This document shows positions 22,401-36,216 of a DNA stretch of 64,000 bases, piece by piece; position 1 is the first letter of the stretch, and each line of letters starts with the position of its first letter. The DNA is from Hymenolepis diminuta (taxonomy: Eukaryota; Platyhelminthes; Cestoda; Cyclophyllidea; Hymenolepididae), in the NCBI GenBank assembly GCA_900708905.1, contig CAADRB010000015.1, positions 169,444 to 233,443 of the forward strand. Reading direction: 5' to 3'. The position numbers and the translations under genes were made by a program. The notes under the pieces were generated by a model. It was not told where the DNA came from and searched no databases. It was given only the letters and a program-made list of their open reading frames with translations.

Positions 22401-22719
22401 AAGATATTTATTTTCTAGATCAACATCAAAGACTTTGAAATTTCATCCCGTTTCTGAATATATTGAGTAGATTAAAGATAGAAATTTTATATCAAGGTAT
22501 CAAGAAGATTATTTATACCTAATATAGAATAGAGTATTAGGCCTTGAATGAATATAACTTATTAAAATTAGTAATCTAAACGTGCAATAAATGCAAAATA
22601 GATTTAGGTGTTATTATTTTAGTTTAACTTCACTGAACTCTAGTGAGCTCTACTATGTTAAAATAGGTTTTTAGTGTTCTCAACAATCTATTCTTTCTTG
22701 TAATATAATATACATAAAT

Positions 22720-22960
22720 TAAGATGGCATAATCAACCAAAGGATCAAATCAACCGGCCGACGAGTCTTGAATATTTTGGATATGATTTCACTTGTAAGC
22801 CTGGAAGTCAGATTATGAAATTTGAATATAAGGATCTTACGAGATATCACTATGTGAATATGAATAACTTCGTATTATCAGAATTTAAATGATGACGTTT
22901 GATGTTCGGACTTAATTAACTACTTTATCTTGACTCTCTCCTCCGTTTCATACCTTGATG
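22720..22960 (+). repeat. Dispersed repeat family 2, copy b
   Basis: Partner of 9015-9225, same orientation. A short frame from about 22725 to a TGA near 22893 stays open but is a different frame from the one open in copy a. The similarity is therefore best explained as an old interspersed repeat rather than a conserved exon. Confidence 0.45.
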
Positions 22961-25900
22961 AACTCTTTTATTATTCCCCTTTTTCTGATGCTTTTGAAGA
23001 AGACAACTTCTAACACATTTAATAAATTGATTGCAAAGCCCTTGATGAACAATTTTTAACATTTTTTCCTTTGTGTTTGCAACTCTCGCTCCACACAGCC
23101 CTTGGAATGGCAATTGTAAACGTGTGATTTGGCTTTCAATTAAGAAAAGTCGATTATTTTAAAAATGAAATCAGAAAATGTATTGCTTTCAAGATTAAAA
23201 TTTACTGACAGTGAAATTATAAAATTATATTCCCGAGAAGTGAGAAATTTTCAGGAGCTCTTTTTAATGAGATTCTCTTGATAGTTGAATCACTAGTTTT
23301 GATTGGGGATCCATTTTTACAATGTATGGGGAACAAATGCCCCAGATATTGGCTTTTCACTAATGAATATTTGTAAGTCGTTGTACATCAAAAATTAGGT
23401 TTATTTGTTTATATCACACAAATTAGCTATTATTTGTCTGTGCAAAAAGTAATATCTCAAATTATACATGTTTGAAGATGGCGGAACTCATTAAGCGAAT
23501 TTCACTTAGGAAAATAGAGATGCCTAACTTATTAGTTCTTCTGTAGTCTAAACAAAAATAGTAAATGTAATACTGAATCTCTTCTCACCGGTTTGTTTGT
23601 ATTTCTTTCACAAATTCTTGCCAAGCACCAATTAAATGTGGACTTCTCAACATCGATTCACTGATCAACATCTTAGTTTTTCTTCTACTTTTAAATACGT
23701 GTAACGATGAATGAATAAACTACTTAATGTATCAACTCTATTTTTTCAATAGAGATTCAGAAACAGATGAAAGCTAGAATTGAAACCCATGTGGCTTTTG
23801 AGAAAAGTAAGTGTTTGATATCTATTAATATGGCATGATTAATGCAAGAAAAATATGAATCATACCGTTGCATTATATATAGAAGACCAACTGAAGTGTC
23901 TCCGCTTTCAAATATTTTAGAACTGCAATTTCCAGATCATTTCTCTACTAAAAGTCAAGATAGTATAAAAACACCTAATCGAAATTAGAAGGGTCATATT
24001 AAATTTATGCGGTAAAAAATCGTCGTTTTCAAATTGGATTAATCTATTTTCTCTTTTAAGTTTGGTTTGCTAGGTTTTGGATACAAATGATATACCTTTA
24101 TTTGATTTGAGGGAATAAATTTAAAAGATCTGAAATTTGTTTTAATGGACATTTTAAAGGTTACACGATTCTGCTTTGTTATTGTTCAGCTTTTTGGTTT
24201 TTTAAATATGATTTCCATATTGCCTAAAAAATGCGGTATCAACGAAAATCAATAATTGTATCTAACATTACGATTATTTGAAATTAAGCCCATATGAAGT
24301 TGGAAAAACTTAATGGAATAATATGAAGTAAATTCAATATTCTTTCCCATATGAACTGGACCACAGAACTTGAAAGTTAAATGTTTCAAAAAACGAAATG
24401 ATTCTGAAACACGGCACATTAATGTCAAAACACAGTGATGTTGATTGCTTAAGCCACAAGTTCGATTTCTGTGTCGCCAGCTGCTAGACTTTGAAAGCCC
24501 TTTTTTATTTTTTCAGAATTTGATTTGCAACTATAAACGTTTTATATATTTAGGTAAGTCTAATTATGATAATGACAAAATCTCAATGGTAGTTACCGAT
24601 TTCCATATCTTTTCATAAACCGGTGATGCAGCAAAAGAATCCACAGTGTATACTTTTTAATGTGAGAGTTAAAAGCTTCAAGCTCGTGGAAATTAGATTG
24701 TTTTATAAACAGATTAAGATTTAACTACTTGAAGATATTTTATTTCACTTGATATAGGGGTATACTAAATAGAGTGAACTTCAAGGTTTTGTACTTACTA
24801 TTATTAGTACCAAGCAAATATTACAACAAACCTATCAAGGGAAACTGTACAATAGCCCAGTAAGGAATAAAAAATTGTGGGCCCGGGTGACAGAAGATAA
24901 AATATCTGTGATCTCGTATTGGGCTAAGTTGAATTAGGCTAAATAGCTCCTCATAAAACTAATGATTTTCCTTAGGTTAACAGTGCGCGAGAGCTTTTCT
25001 AGGTTGAGGAAACCAAAGTTGGATCGGGTAAATGTGTTTTAGATAAGTTGAGATGAATGAGGGAAGAAAAGGAGTGGAAGGATTTTGTGGAACAGGGAAC
25101 TGAGGTGCGATAAAATAATTGATAGATTTCACGGCAGGAGTATAAGTTAGTAGGAGCATAATACGTAGAGAGGCTTAGCAGAGTGTGCAGGTGCTACAAA
25201 GGCATCAAAAGCATCAATTTATTTGAATTCTTAATACTCCGTTTATATAGAGTACGGATCAGTGTATTATGTCAGAATTCATGATTTGTTCTGTAGCGAG
25301 TCCGTAATGGTCAAAGTTAAAGTACGGATTTATTTGGTTGAGCTGTTGATCTTGCCACTTTAATTTGGTTTTATTTTTTACAGCCCGAAGTAGGTAGTGC
25401 GAAGCATTACTATTAATATATCAAGATTGCTGTGTGATTCATTTGTTCCCAATTTGGCTTGAATTAACAAAGTTAACGAATGTCTTTTTTATTGTCATTT
25501 AAAATTCAATAGACGTATCTCATCAAATGAAATAAGCATGACATATTAACGGCATAAAGTTTAGACGAAGGTGCACAATCATGTGATCTTAAAAGGAAGA
25601 AGTCATCATCAGTTCTATCACGATCTTTCTTGCTATCGGATTTTTGAGTAATACGAACCACTGTTCAAAAGACTGTAAATAAGGGCTTATAGATAGTGCT
25701 ATATCAATAGTTGAAAATTAAATTTTAAACTCTTAGGATGAATGAATCGCTTACTTGGTGATCTGGTGCAAACATGTATTGTTTTGATTCTACCAAACAT
25801 TGGGACGGATTTTCACAAAGTGAGCCCTGGTTTCAGAGCTATAAATCTTAGCTTGTACTAGCTAAACACTTTACTGAAATAACGGTTGGAGTGGCGGGAC

Positions 25901-28900
25901 CACCCAATCTTCAAATATCGTACAATCTCAGATGTTAGATTACTCCTGGCACCAGTCAAATTAGAGGTGATAGCGAAATATGTGAATATGACACTACTAG
26001 GGGATTCCCGCCTCCGCCCTTGAATATCAGTACCAAATGTTCCCCGATTGCCTTGAACTCTTTAAATGTCCTGAAGATGTTAAGGACAAGGAGGCACAAG
26101 TTGCAGTTTTACCTCCTGAAATACTCTTAGTGTTCAAGACATGATTCTTTACATTATACCTCTATTTGTGTCCATACCGCATACTTAACATGAGAATCAA
26201 CTGACAATTTTTGTTGGTTAAATAACACGATGTAATGACTAAGGCTACAGAAAATTCAAAAATTTGGCAGATCCAGTTTCTTTCTGCTTCATAACTTTTT
26301 ACATGTAATAGTACCTTAGAAACACCGAGCATTCGAAGTAGAATGTTATCCTGATCGCTTTAAATAAGATTTCCATTTTGTGTGAATCCTTTTAATGCAA
26401 ACCAGTAGTTCGTTGCTCGTGGTTCTTTTTTCTCCGTTAGGGTCACTTGTTTTTCTATCTTACGATCATTCGTCAATGCTCCTTTTTTATTTAAAATAGA
26501 TCATTTTGTGGAGATGTATGTCGCAGTCATCACTATAGTGATTATTAATGACGACAATAAAGCGAAATTTTGAGTTGTAATGATAGTAAAACGTAGAAAA
26601 CATGAGAACCGTATGATAGACTAAGAAGTAGTTAAGAAAGGTTGGGCAGATAGAAAAGAGGCTAAGAAAGAGAGTGCATCAGACATTTATTGTTTTTTTA
26701 AATTTTAGATTCACCAGGTTCTTCAAGCTTTACTTACCTCGTCTTGTTCAAGACATGACCACTTGATTCTTGGATGAATTAGTCTCTATGGTATTTAGAG
26801 CTTTGTGGCCAGGAAATTTTATTGAGTGGTCAATCATATCATCTTGATAGATTTTCTTTTCAAATAACTACTTAGATGCGTTTAGCACAGTTAGACTCTC
26901 AAAAATTAACTCCAGATGAGTTTTTTATATATTTCTTTATGTTTATTGTACTTATCGGCATTACTGCTGATCATTTACTCAGGTTTTGGCATTTCGAGGA
27001 TACACAAGTCAATTTTTTAAAGCATTGGATCTGACAAAAATGCACCTAAAATTCTTGCTACAAAAATTAATGAAATTATCAAAGATAATTTGTTTCCAAT
27101 TATATTAGTGACAGTTGGCTTCTGATAAATGGTTTGAATTTCACTGGAGAGAACCAATCTCTTTGAACATTCAGATTAAAATACATTGAAGGTTAATTGA
27201 TGTAGAACGTCATTCGTAAGCATACAAAACCTTTTTTCAGTTAGACAATGGTGTCTTTTGCCTATTCAAAGATGATTTATCCCAATAACATAGATAATCA
27301 AAAATATGCGAATTTATAGGTTGATAATAAAGTCCTCTGCCTTCGGATCATTTCTAATAAATAGATTTTTTAAACAATTACCTTCGCCATCTTTATTTTT
27401 AGTATCTCTTTGGGTTTGTGCAAAAATATCAGTATTTCATTCCAATACACGAAAACTCCCAGTCTCAAAGTTAAAATTTACAATGAGTTGCCTGATTTCA
27501 CACAAATAATTGCGGTTAGTTTCCATTGTATTCAAATGTGAAAAGTTCTCAACATGACAAGTGCTTCTTAACGAGCAAACTCCATGGTGATACTCCTCTA
27601 GTCAAATTGGGTGTTGAAAAACGCCTTTCTTAAGCTGTCTTCGAGTGATTATGATTTCAAGATATACCTTCAAAAATAAATGCTTTAATTTGTGTTTTCC
27701 AGTGGATGGGTGTGTTGCTCAGCTCACTTAAATGCTTTACTGATTTGAATTTTACAATTAGGTAAACTTTTTTCCAATGGTTTAAATAAAAATTATCTGA
27801 TTGCTCATAAGATGATTATTGCAGATGCGAATGTTCACAAAATAGCCATCCCGGGTGGTCGCTAACACTGATAAACCTTTAGGGAGTTACAGCAGGCCAA
27901 AAATTAATGATTCATCAAAGTGAGGTTATTTTTATGAGGTCAAACCAACTTGGCGGGGCATGTATCTGATTTATCCATCACTCATGAACATTCATTATGA
28001 CCCTCTTCCCAAGGTGGTAAAATTCTAACTTCGAAATGGCGGTTCCAGATAATTTCAGTTATATGTTATTCTTCTGGAGAATATAAGAAATTCAGTTAGA
28101 AACTTTCTCTCGCTATCTTTTACAAACTCGCATATGTCAAATTTAAAAACCCGATTATATGCACATTATCTTGATGCAAGCAAAGTGTCTGAGAAAGACT
28201 CCCTGCTTTAAAATTAAGTAATTTGTTAATTAAGCAGGTTTTATTTAAAATAATGAAATGTGAAAAAATTTGGATGCACGTGTTTTTTTATTTCTGGTAT
28301 ACATATGGGTGGCCTCAGTTTCACATATCGCTCCGCACCCCGTTACAAAAGCACTTCATTTTGCCTAAAGTCTTGTATGGCAGTTCTTGGTCATCTTTCC
28401 ATCTGTAATTTAACTATGTAATTATAAAAATGGAAGGAAATTTCTTTACGATTCTGATCGAGCTGGTCCTGGAATTGTACCATTATAAAAGTAACTCCCA
28501 AAGACTAGGAGGATATACCAGTTTTCTCAAATCGGAAAATTAATATCAGAGAACCATTAAAGGAATGAGAAAGAGTAAAAGAGGGACGAGGACAAGCGTC
28601 AAAGCAGCTTGAATGAAAACATGATCATGCTGTTAAGGCCTACATGCGATAGGCTGAGTTGAGTTGATTTTTTTCGTCTAATGAACAACCAATAAAAACC
28701 GTTATTTGACAATTAGAACAGCTCAAACCTACATTTCGTTAAATCTTATAGATCATGTTACACTCGAAAAACTAGGTTCTGAAAGTCGGAAGTATTTTTT
28801 ATAATTTGCAAAATCTGGGGAGAAAGTTTGAACGGTTTATCCTTTATTTTGTATTTTAATAGCACAAATTACAAAAATTCTTGTCAATTTACTTTTCTAT

Positions 28901-30412
28901 CTTCTTCGCGCTGCTCTCTCCATGACTTGGCTTTAAAGTTCTTTGTTGATTCCCCTTTTATCTAACTTATTTAGCTTAATAGTTGCCTGATTGATGCCTC
29001 CTCTCTGATTTTCCTTAAAATCTTTCTGTCACCGCGTCTCATTTCTGTCTTGAAATAGCTGGGTCCACAAAGTTTAGAGGGGCTACGATCTATTCTATCA
29101 TTTCTGTCCTGCCTTGGTCTCTCTGAGTTCATATTATTTAATTAAACTGTTTTCTAACCATGACTCTAACATCAAGATTTATTGCGCGAATACGAGTGCT
29201 TTCTTTAAAGTTCACAAGGAAAATAGGACCAGTTATACTTTTTACATTTCATCTTGAAGATTGAAAGCGTTTGAAACTACACACCTGTATGCAGAGATAG
29301 AATGACTAACCGACTATAATTGCATTCCCATGAAGGATGACTAGACATTTCAATTCCTTTGAAAATCACCCAATTTATAGACTTCTAGATATAGTTTGCA
29401 ATCACTATCTCTTAACTGTCCTAAACACAACCCATTGCGTTATGATTAATAACGCCACATATATTCCTTGCAGTAATCCCTCCCCTGACCACCTGCAAAT
29501 AGTCAGAAACAGACGTTGACTAGCGTGGAAACGCCAATATGGTCTGAATTTTCGGACACTGACTGTGAAACCCCCAACTGATGCAACAAAGTTAACCCAA
29601 AATCACACACACAGATTTATTACTTTCTTGGGTGAAGTCTTTCCCTCCCTAGAGGTCAATAAAACAGATGGGTGGGCGGATGGATATGACCTAAAGTTTC
29701 AATTAAACACATCAGCATGTGAGTTTTTAATTACACTTGGAGAGTTGCTTGACCTCTTCTCTCGAACGCTAGTTGAAATGCTGTTGCCTAGATGCGATAT
29801 TTCCCAAGAGAGGAAGAGAGGTTGAGATTAAATTTGAACAAGTTTATGGCTTTCTTCTAACCTGAATTAAAAGAAAGTTATTAATTTAATTATTTGTTTT
29901 CTATGAGTCAAGTAACTTAACAAAGATTTCAAAAATAAAATACTAATAAACTTAAATGGTAAGAATATTGCTTCGTATCTTAACTACGCTACGTAAAATT
30001 TACTTTGATACGCCTTTACTGAGCATGTGAAAATTAAATTAGGCAGTTAAGTTAAATATTTATAATCATAGTATTGCTTAATTGAATTCTTGTTGATTTA
30101 ATTTTTATATTTAAATAAAATTTTCACCCTTAAAAATATCCACCATATGAAAATTAAACTTCGATCCACTTACTTGAACTCATCCACCACACTTCAAGTT
30201 ATTTAACTATTTCAATAACCTTTGCCAACCGTAAATGAAGTTGACGTTTTTCGAGATTTTTCAAAAATAGGTAGTCGGCTATGTCTCCTACCTTCTCTTG
30301 TAGAAATGATGTTCATTAAGTACTGGCAGGACAACAATTCAGCAAGTTTACATTATCCCTCTTGGCGGCTTCTTAGCTCCACTTTCCAATGGATTCTAAG
30401 TATTTTTATTTT
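22961..30412. other. Intergenic, nothing recognised
   Basis: More than 7 kb without a convincing gene. C/T-rich patches occur at about 24980-25160 (minus strand) and 28880-29050. The 86-codon frame at 29565-29825 has balanced composition but no motif or splice context. Confidence 0.5.
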
Positions 30413-30910
30413 NNNNNNNNNNNNNNNNNNNNNNNNNNNNNNNNNNNNNNNNNNNNNNNNNNNNNNNNNNNNNNNNNNNNNNNNNNNNNNNNNNNNNNNN
30501 NNNNNNNNNNNNNNNNNNNNNNNNNNNNNNNNNNNNNNNNNNNNNNNNNNNNNNNNNNNNNNNNNNNNNNNNNNNNNNNNNNNNNNNNNNNNNNNNNNNN
30601 NNNNNNNNNNNNNNNNNNNNNNNNNNNNNNNNNNNNNNNNNNNNNNNNNNNNNNNNNNNNNNNNNNNNNNNNNNNNNNNNNNNNNNNNNNNNNNNNNNNN
30701 NNNNNNNNNNNNNNNNNNNNNNNNNNNNNNNNNNNNNNNNNNNNNNNNNNNNNNNNNNNNNNNNNNNNNNNNNNNNNNNNNNNNNNNNNNNNNNNNNNNN
30801 NNNNNNNNNNNNNNNNNNNNNNNNNNNNNNNNNNNNNNNNNNNNNNNNNNNNNNNNNNNNNNNNNNNNNNNNNNNNNNNNNNNNNNNNNNNNNNNNNNNN
30901 NNNNNNNNNN
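30413..30910. other. Assembly gap (498 N)
   Basis: An unresolved run of N. Any open frame spanning it is an artefact. The non-round length suggests an estimated rather than placeholder gap. Confidence 0.99.
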
Positions 30911-33900
30911 TGATCGACATCCTACATGGAGTGAGTTAAAATCCCAGTTTCTGCTGATATGCTTTATGAGAGAATACAGTGGCGTTGCGTTTCCAAGACA
31001 CTTCATTCATCTGTGTAGGGCAATTTATTTTTTGTATAAAGTTTTTTCATACAAAAGACAATTGAATGTCAACTTATTGCCAAAAACATAACAGTTATGT
31101 CTGACCTATCAAGAGCAGCCTGCTTTAATATTATTGGTAAGAAGGCTGGGTAACTTAGATAGCACCTGTGAGAATCGCTTTTTTCTGAGTTGTCAGCGTT
31201 TTTTATAATATTGCGACTTCAAACAGTTAGAAGTCACTGCAACAATCCGTATTGCCACTAAAATATTGCCAGTTGTCTAAAGAGGTCTATTATAGCTTAG
31301 TTTGTTTATATTCAGTAGGATAAGAAAGTGCGTCTTCTACTATAACTTGCTTATCTGTTTAGCCAGTAATTAACAGTATAGAGACATCAGTTCCAGTTTG
31401 AAGATAGTCAAAGAGAAATAAAATGTTTCAGTGGCTGAGAGGCGAACTCTGACATCGGAATCTTAGGAATTTTGTTCAGTGTAGTGAAAATTCTTGGTTT
31501 TTCTCATATTAAATGGCAAAATAAATTTAAATCAGCAATGATATTTTTACTGCTCCACATTCTTTGACGGATGGCTAACACATACTAATGCCGTGAATTT
31601 AATGTAAAATTTAGATCCCTTCATTAATATGAAACTTTTAGATCATTCCAAGTTCAAATATAAGATTTGTGAATGCATGCATCTTATGGATAAATGCTTT
31701 ATATTTATTAATTTTTGTTTTCGTGAATGGCTCAAACTTATTCACTCAATCTAAAACCAATTGTCGGACCACACAATTTGTGCAGTTTGAGAAGGATTTA
31801 TTTTCACTTGCTACCAAAGAAGAGGTAATACGCACCGTGTAGAAACTTGACACTTGGCTCGACTCGGGTGGAGGGGCGGAACCGCAAAATAACTCGTTGC
31901 CCCGCATGCCCCATTAGGAGTGGAATTTCAAACTTCTGAGAGCCGAATTTTCTCTCACATTTTCACATCTTTTGGCGCAGTAATAGAGAGGGCTCAGCGA
32001 TGTCCTCATTAACGGTCGGTTCAGTTCAGCCAAAATTCTTTTTCCTTAAACTATATAATACATAGATAAAACGCATGTTCAGATTTGATAAAATAAGTGA
32101 CTCGCAATTGAAAATGGAAATTTCAAATGCAATATATACATTTGTCTAAGTCTAGGGTCGCAAGTGTAGAGCTACAAAGTCTAAAAAGAAGACAACGGTT
32201 AAAATATGAACCATACGTTTAAAGGAAAGTAAAAGAGGGAGGAAGAGTAAGCGAGATCTTTAAAAACAGAAGGTAGTGAAATACTGGAGATTAACGGTGT
32301 TTCTCCTCCTCCATCCTGTCCTGTATATTGACAAGGACGCACATTATCTTCATACTAATTGAAGCGTTTTTTGTCCCCCTCTGATAATGAACTGCTTCCC
32401 AAGGTCATGTCAAACTGACTCACAAGTACATGTCCTTTCTTTACGTTCAATTACTTCTCCGTCTTTTTACCTTGGGTGAACTGGGACTGGCGGTCTGAGG
32501 GCTTTAGATATCCTAAAATTCACGTTTAGTAGCTCAATACAACGAGTATTTTAATCAGTAGGAATAAACACTAATCCTGTGCCTCAACAGAATTGAAGCT
32601 GATTTGGGAAGTTATTGTCAAAGAAGAGATGGATATAATTTGGGGCGGGAGAAGTTGTAGACAAGAGAGTTGATGTAGGAGGATTTTCTGAAAGCATACC
32701 TTCCATTAAATATATTTTAAGAAGGTGTCTTGACTTTTAATTAAATCATCGGCATCAAATTCTTGGTCACAACTTTCATCATAGGTAAATTCCGAAACAT
32801 AGACACGGATGAAAGAAAAGGTGAACTTTTCTTACTAGAATTACGCAATAGTAGAATCCATTCTAAGTCAAATTTTTCCATTTACAATATCTCAGTGTCT
32901 TGTCTAGTGAGAAATATTAAGCATTTAGCACAATTGTGAGGTAAAGCCCCAGTATTCAATTAATATTTCTTAAAGAACACTGTCTTACATTTATCAACAG
33001 TATAGTTTCATTCTTTCCTATCCTTTCTATCAATCTCCTGAGTTAATTCAAATTACTTAGTTCTAAAAAGAAAGTAAAATTTCACTTCAATTTCAATTCA
33101 CCATTAAGTGGTTAAAATTATATTATGTAAACTAAATAATGGTCTACGGTGCCTGTTACTTATTTAATTCCTGTAATAAAATCTACCATGTCATTAACCA
33201 AAATTTAATTACTCTTCCTTATTTTCATTCGCATTATTTGCATCCCAAAGTTTTCAAGTATCGTAGTTCAGGATGAGGAATAATTTAGCTTAGGCAAATT
33301 GAATGCCAACTACTGGAAAAGACTGAAATTTAAGTACAAGATCACGTACTTGAGAGATTTTAAGATTTTCTGTAATAAATGCATGATGATTCTCATAGAT
33401 ATGAAGCAGAATTGCAAAATACAAAAGCTTTTCTTGCTCTTTTCTCCAGGCAATATTCTTCTATGTATTAAATTTATATTGTACAAGATTCAAGTAAAAA
33501 TAAAAGATTGTCTCACTTTGGTGCGGATTTAACAACGATTACTTTATCCAAGCTCTATGTATGAAAGATAATTCATGTTATTTTTATTACCACAGCTGCT
33601 TCAAGGTGGCTGAAATATCAACTTTGAAAAGATTAATAGATATATGCTTATTCCTCAAGTGTCGACATTAATGCCCGCTCACTGGTGTCTCCACATGAAT
33701 GCTTCTTATTAGTTGTCTGAGGCGCTGCAACAAATAATTAAACATTTACATTAGGGTTCACAGTCTTTATTAGCCTCACCAACTCCTACTACATTGAAAT
33801 CATGCAAAATCTGACCATTTGAAGAGAACATCCTATTACCAACTAATGGCTCTGCAACTTCAAAAACGGCAATGACGCCACAATCCAATCTTTTCATCTT

Positions 33901-35254
33901 GGGTGTGCTATTTCTTCTGCAGCTGGTTAACTTTATTAAACTCAAATGAATGTAAACAGTTGTTCTTGAAAACTAACATTTATTACGTCCTTCAACTTCC
34001 TGTCATCTGTAATTTTAAAGTTATAAAAAATAATTTTTTAGCATTATAAACTTACAGTAGGATTTTTTCCGTTATCAGATGAACTCGAACTGACGTTTAA
34101 ATTGTGAAATTTATTTAATGAGGGGAAATTGTTAGCCAATGATTTAAACAAATATCAAACCTTACACTTCTTGGGGTCCCACAAATATGAATCTATATGA
34201 ATTTTGATCTTAAGACTCGAGTCTTCCAATTTCATTATGTGGTCTCTTAATGTAACTATGATAAATAAATAACTGTTCTTAGTATTATCATTAAAAATTT
34301 TGATCTAATATATGAAAGCAGTCTAAATGAAATGGGCTTCGGATGAAAAACTGTCGCATTAAACAGGAGATTTCCTCTTACTTTGTGCAATATTAATTGG
34401 ATTTTCCCGGATTTCAGGTAGTGCACTAATAAATCACAAAAACTTCCAGCGGAGACTCATTTGAAAGTAAGTTTAATTAAATGTTTAAAGAATTAAAATG
34501 AAGTCATATTTATTAATTTATTTTTTCATTAGTAATTCAATCAACGAGAACTATCCACTTCAATCACGAATGTAAAGTTTAGGATGAAAATAAAATAATT
34601 GAATTAAAAACACTTACCAAAACACATGATATAATAATAAACGTATTTTTGTTTGAATTCATAATAAATTAAATTCTCTTGCCGATTTGTATTTTAAAAT
34701 TCGAACAAAGTTTTTAAAGGTGGTATTCATTCACTATTCGATTGATCGAACGGTGCAGTTCGGCATTCCTTTCAATGCGTACATACCTTGGAGTGATGAT
34801 CTAGTTAGTTTTATCCTCCGAAAAGCACAACTCTTTAGATGATATCCAAACGAAAGAAGGGTAGAAAAATCTAGGAGTTTCAGAGCAATTTTGGATAAAG
34901 GTAGATCAATTTATCAGAATCCCTACGGCGCCTGGCTTTGAAATAATCAAAGTGTCTGCGTTTCTCTTCCGTCTTTCATAATACCTTTAAATATTTCTTA
35001 TCACCATGACAAGGTTTTATGCAGTTTCGTAGTTACCCCTGAAGGATTTCCAAAAGTTTCTTAAATTTCTTTTATGCAAAATGTGTTTTATTCGTTTTGA
35101 TAACAATTCAATTTTTTTTGTGCGTTTGCTTGAACTATTTTCAAATGTTTCGTTTGGAGAATATTGATGAAAGATTTGTACTCGCTGCTTTCGTGATAAT
35201 GTATATATTTCATCGGTACAAATACACAACAATGAAATGAACGACTTTTTTGAT
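30911..35254. other. Intergenic, with a CpG-richer island and one weak frame
   Basis: It holds the island at 31840-32030 and a minus-strand frame at 33945-33751 (RLDCGVIAVFEVAEPLVGNR and following), which looks somewhat protein-like and may follow an AACCAG acceptor at about 33924. The function is unknown. The rest is plain AT-rich DNA. Confidence 0.45.
31840..32030. other. GC- and CpG-richer island
   Basis: It contains GGGGCGG (a GC-box-like site) and a cluster of CpGs in a run of about 190 bases of clearly higher GC than its flanks. No open frame or known motif set defines a gene beside it. It could be a repeat fragment or an unassigned promoter. Confidence 0.35.
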
Positions 35255-35425
35255 ATACCTACTCCTACGTTTCTCCCTTTGTACATTCGCTACTTATCTT
35301 ACACACTTGAATCTCCTAATTGACGCTTTATCAATACATTTTGGCCGAACAACATTCTTTGTCTTCTGTGTCTCACTTTGTTTTTTTGTCGCTAGCTGTC
35401 GGTTATTAGCTCAACTTCAACACCT
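35255..35425 (+). repeat. Pyrimidine-rich repeat family 4, copy b
   Basis: Shared ordered blocks with the other two copies: ACTTGAATCTCCTAATTG, GCTTTATCAATACATTTTGG, CAACATTCTTTGTCTTCT, and TTTTTGTCGCTAGCTGTCGG followed by TTATTAG. Open frames here simply reflect the scarcity of stop codons in pyrimidine-rich DNA. Confidence 0.5.
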
Positions 35426-36185
35426 CTTTTCGCATATAATTTAGCACAAGATGCTATCTTTACAATCATCAAAGTTTGTTCCTTAGTGTACTCTCACTCT
35501 CGGCACATTTATGAAGCGTCAGTGAAGCCGAAAATCGAAGCAATTGTCGTTTAATTGTACTCTTTATAATTGTGTTTCGTGTGTTAGCAAGAGCAAAATG
35601 GACTTTTCTAATTTGGATTCAAATTGCGCTCTTTTGCCAAGAGCCTACAACTAATGATTTCCCACTTGAAACACGTGCATAGTGGCTGCTACACCAACAA
35701 TAATCTCTCAGTTTTCGTTTTCGTACTTTAACATCAAATTAAATCCAAAAACCCATTGTTCAAAGGGCATCATTTCACGAAACTCTTTTAAAACACATTT
35801 CAATTAATCTCAGTTTTTTGTTCATCCCAATTTATGCGAAAATAATTTACATATTTTTTCAAATAATTATCAAATTAAAGGAATAATTAAAGGGATTCGG
35901 ATAAATTACAACTCTAAATCGATTCTATTAACCATATTTATCACCAATTTGATTTAACTAAGCAAACTATTCAGGCCACTTCCTTTTATATTTTCAATGA
36001 CACTTTCTCGCTCAACTTTGTGAAAGTTGAGGTGACTGACGTAATAATACGCCAGCAGAAAGAATCAATACTCTCGACATACAAATCATGTAGCATAGAA
36101 AAGTTTTAATGCTCCTTAAAAAGAGAGATCTGGAGATATGCTTTTAAGTTCTTTGAAATACCTTTCTTGTGTGTGAATTAATGCA

Positions 36186-36216
36186 CCTTTAAGCGGATAT
36201 CCGCTGATGATAAAGG
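36186..36216. other. Perfect palindrome inside a flanking inverted repeat
   Basis: AGCGGATATCCGCT (36192-36205) is a perfect 14-base palindrome, flanked by CCTTTA (36186-36191) and TAAAGG (36211-36216). It could be a dyad binding site or a hairpin; no gene is adjacent. Confidence 0.6.

Noticed and set aside
30222..31091. Long open frames on both strands (up to 289 codons)
   Set aside because: They exist only because the 498-base run of N contains no stop codons.
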